Source: Anaerolineae bacterium (GTDB lineage: Bacteria > Chloroflexota > Anaerolineae > Aggregatilineales > Aggregatilineaceae). From it: DNA of 5,219 bases. The stretch covers positions 1 to 5,219 of the forward strand of contig JAGPFT010000250.1 in assembly GCA_018056405.1 (NCBI GenBank), in the 5' to 3' direction. The position numbers were made by a program, and so were the translations under genes. The notes under the pieces were generated by a model. That model saw only the letters and a program-made list of their open reading frames with translations. It ran no database searches and was not told the DNA's origin. Shown in pieces: positions 4,238-5,219 of this stretch (position 1 is the stretch's first letter; every line of letters begins with the position of its first letter).

Positions 4238-5219
4238 TCAATGATCGAAGACAGGAGATGTTGCCGCCACATCATTAGGCCCCATAATGGTGATCTGTGC
4301 AACCGCCAGGAAATCCATCCCGTCAGCCGTTGTCAGGCGCTCCCAGGTATCTCGCCGGTAGAAGCCTGTAACCAGCCGATATTCCCCTGGGGGCACATCC
4401 TGGCCGATAGTCAGCATGAATGGCTGGCTGATGAGCGTTTCCTCGGGATCGTTCCAGGTCGTCGTGCCTCGTTTCTCAGCACCAAGCGGAGGCCCATCCA
4501 CCTGTGCCACCAGGCCGCGGGAGTCAGGCGGAATGAGGTGATTGAACACGACGTAATCAGCGCCCAGCGCGCTTTCACACTGCCAGTACAGACGGAAGGT
4601 AATGGACTCACCAGGCCTTGCGGTCGTACGATCCATGTCATACCCGATCAGATGAACTGGTCCAAGCTGTCCGGCGGCACGATGCTGGATCGGGTCAAGA
4701 GCCAGCATCACCATTGCAGGACCTCGGTAGCGAGTCGAGGGTGGGTAGGCTTTGAGCAGCATGGTCTGATCGACGTACACCTGTCCCCGGGGCGTATCTT
4801 TCAGAGTGGTGTAAAGGTCATATGGGACAACAGCGTATTTGACGCCCTGTTCTCGCCAGTATTCAACCGGGTGCTCGGTGATCGACGCAACTTCGTAAAG
4901 CGGGAACTGTGTCGTTCCTGCGTACCCTCCCCAATCGCGGTTGAAAGTCTTGTGGTTCTCCGAATGAGTAATATAGGGGCCGCCCGGCAGCGACGAATCG
5001 GCATACGCTGCAAGGTCATTCCGCCTGTCGTGCAACAGATAATTGTGCGTGTCCTCGATCGAGGCCGCGAGCGAACGCCGGGTGAGAAACGCGACGGCGA
5101 TGATGACAATGGCGAGAAGGTCATCAACCACGGCGAGGGTGAGCAAAAACATGCGGAGAGATGAGGGCAGGCCTCGACCGAAGAGAGCGAGAATCGCCAG
5201 CGCGAAGGCGATATCCGTC
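4238..5219 (-). CDS. In-frame chimera: NhaA fragment joined to C-terminal part of a membrane glycosyltransferase (5' partial, probable pseudogene)
   Basis: The frame is open from the right edge to a TGA at 4238-4240, giving 326 visible residues; the start is outside the window. Visible residues 1-44 are an NhaA antiporter core. From about residue 45 the sequence changes to a soluble, Tyr/Asp-rich region (RRNDLAAYADSSLPGG at 65-80, then HPVEYWREQGVKYAVVPYDL near 116-135). This is the type of segment that follows the last membrane helix of GT39/ArnT-like glycosyltransferases. Residues 186-311 form a beta-sandwich (GPVHLIGYD, RPGESITFRLYW, VPPGEYRLVTGFY, ERLTTADG) that commonly ends such proteins in Chloroflexota. 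Neither half is complete: the antiporter lacks its later helices, and the glycosyltransferase lacks its catalytic membrane region. The internal ATG at 5150-5152 lies inside the NhaA motif and is not a likely true start. It runs convergent to the suf cluster and seems unrelated to it. Confidence 0.8.
   Translation of the reverse strand, partial: TDIAFALAILALFGRGLPSSLRMFLLTLAVVDDLLAIVIIAVAFLTRRSLAASIEDTHNYLLHDRRNDLAAYADSSLPGGPYITHSENHKTFNRDWGGYAGTTQFPLYEVASITEHPVEYWREQGVKYAVVPYDLYTTLKDTPRGQVYVDQTMLLKAYPPSTRYRGPAMVMLALDPIQHRAAGQLGPVHLIGYDMDRTTARPGESITFRLYWQCESALGADYVVFNHLIPPDSRGLVAQVDGPPLGAEKRGTTTWNDPEETLISQPFMLTIGQDVPPGEYRLVTGFYRRDTWERLTTADGMDFLAVAQITIMGPNDVAATSPVFDH
5087..5219 (-). pseudogene. 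nhaA: NhaA Na+/H+ antiporter core fragment
   Basis: The 44 codons contain TDIAFALAILALFG and FLLTLAVVDDLLAIVIIA, matching NhaA transmembrane segments IV and V. The three functional aspartates are present: visible Asp2 corresponds to E. coli Asp133, and Asp32-Asp33 to Asp163-Asp164. The spacing of 30 residues is identical to E. coli. Homology stops near 5087, after AVAF, where NhaA would continue into a periplasmic loop and further helices including the Lys300 region. As it stands this cannot be a working antiporter. The N-terminal part lies beyond the window. Confidence 0.85.

Noticed and set aside
4241..5164. Plus-strand frame of about 307 codons opposite the NhaA/glycosyltransferase chimera
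   Set aside because: The minus strand encodes recognisable NhaA and beta-sandwich motifs; the plus-strand translation has none.

Overview
The window looks like chromosomal DNA from a high-GC bacterium, most likely a member of the Chloroflexota (Anaerolineae-like). This rests on three things: the GC-rich third codon positions, the type of long hairpin repeat at the left end, and the C-terminal beta-sandwich of a large membrane glycosyltransferase, a type I associate with that phylum. The assignment is inference; there is no rRNA or other taxonomic marker here.

Positions 1-599 hold no gene. They are a tandem repeat of exactly 246 bp in 2.4 copies. Each copy starts with a TATAAT box and carries one short perfect hairpin; the two full copies also carry a long hairpin-forming element. 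The last, partial copy stops at 599 and is followed by a unique leader of about 90 bp (600-688), which contains five imperfect heptamers.

Positions 689-4121 are a same-strand cluster with short gaps (65, 14 and 27 bp). Its genes are sufS (cysteine desulfurase), sufU (zinc-dependent sulfur acceptor or scaffold), an unusual membrane protease joining a Clp N-terminal domain to a site-2 protease core, and a small Rieske ferredoxin started at GTG. SufS and SufU together form the sulfur-mobilising half of a SUF iron-sulfur cluster assembly system. A Rieske protein is a familiar companion of suf genes in Actinobacteria and related phyla. SufB, SufC and SufD are not in the window and may lie upstream of the repeats. 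The protease is the unexpected member: it suggests a cytosolic peptide- or adaptor-binding domain tethered to an intramembrane metalloprotease, co-expressed with Fe-S assembly.

Positions 4122-4237 are a short convergent intergenic gap. From 4238 to the right edge, on the minus strand, one open frame (5' end outside the window) reads as two unrelated proteins joined in frame. Its first 44 visible residues are the core of the Na+/H+ antiporter NhaA, with the TDIAFA and VVDDL motifs at the correct 30-residue spacing. The remainder is the C-terminal extracytoplasmic part of a Chloroflexota-type membrane glycosyltransferase. It is either a deletion fusion (probably a pseudogene) or an assembly chimera.
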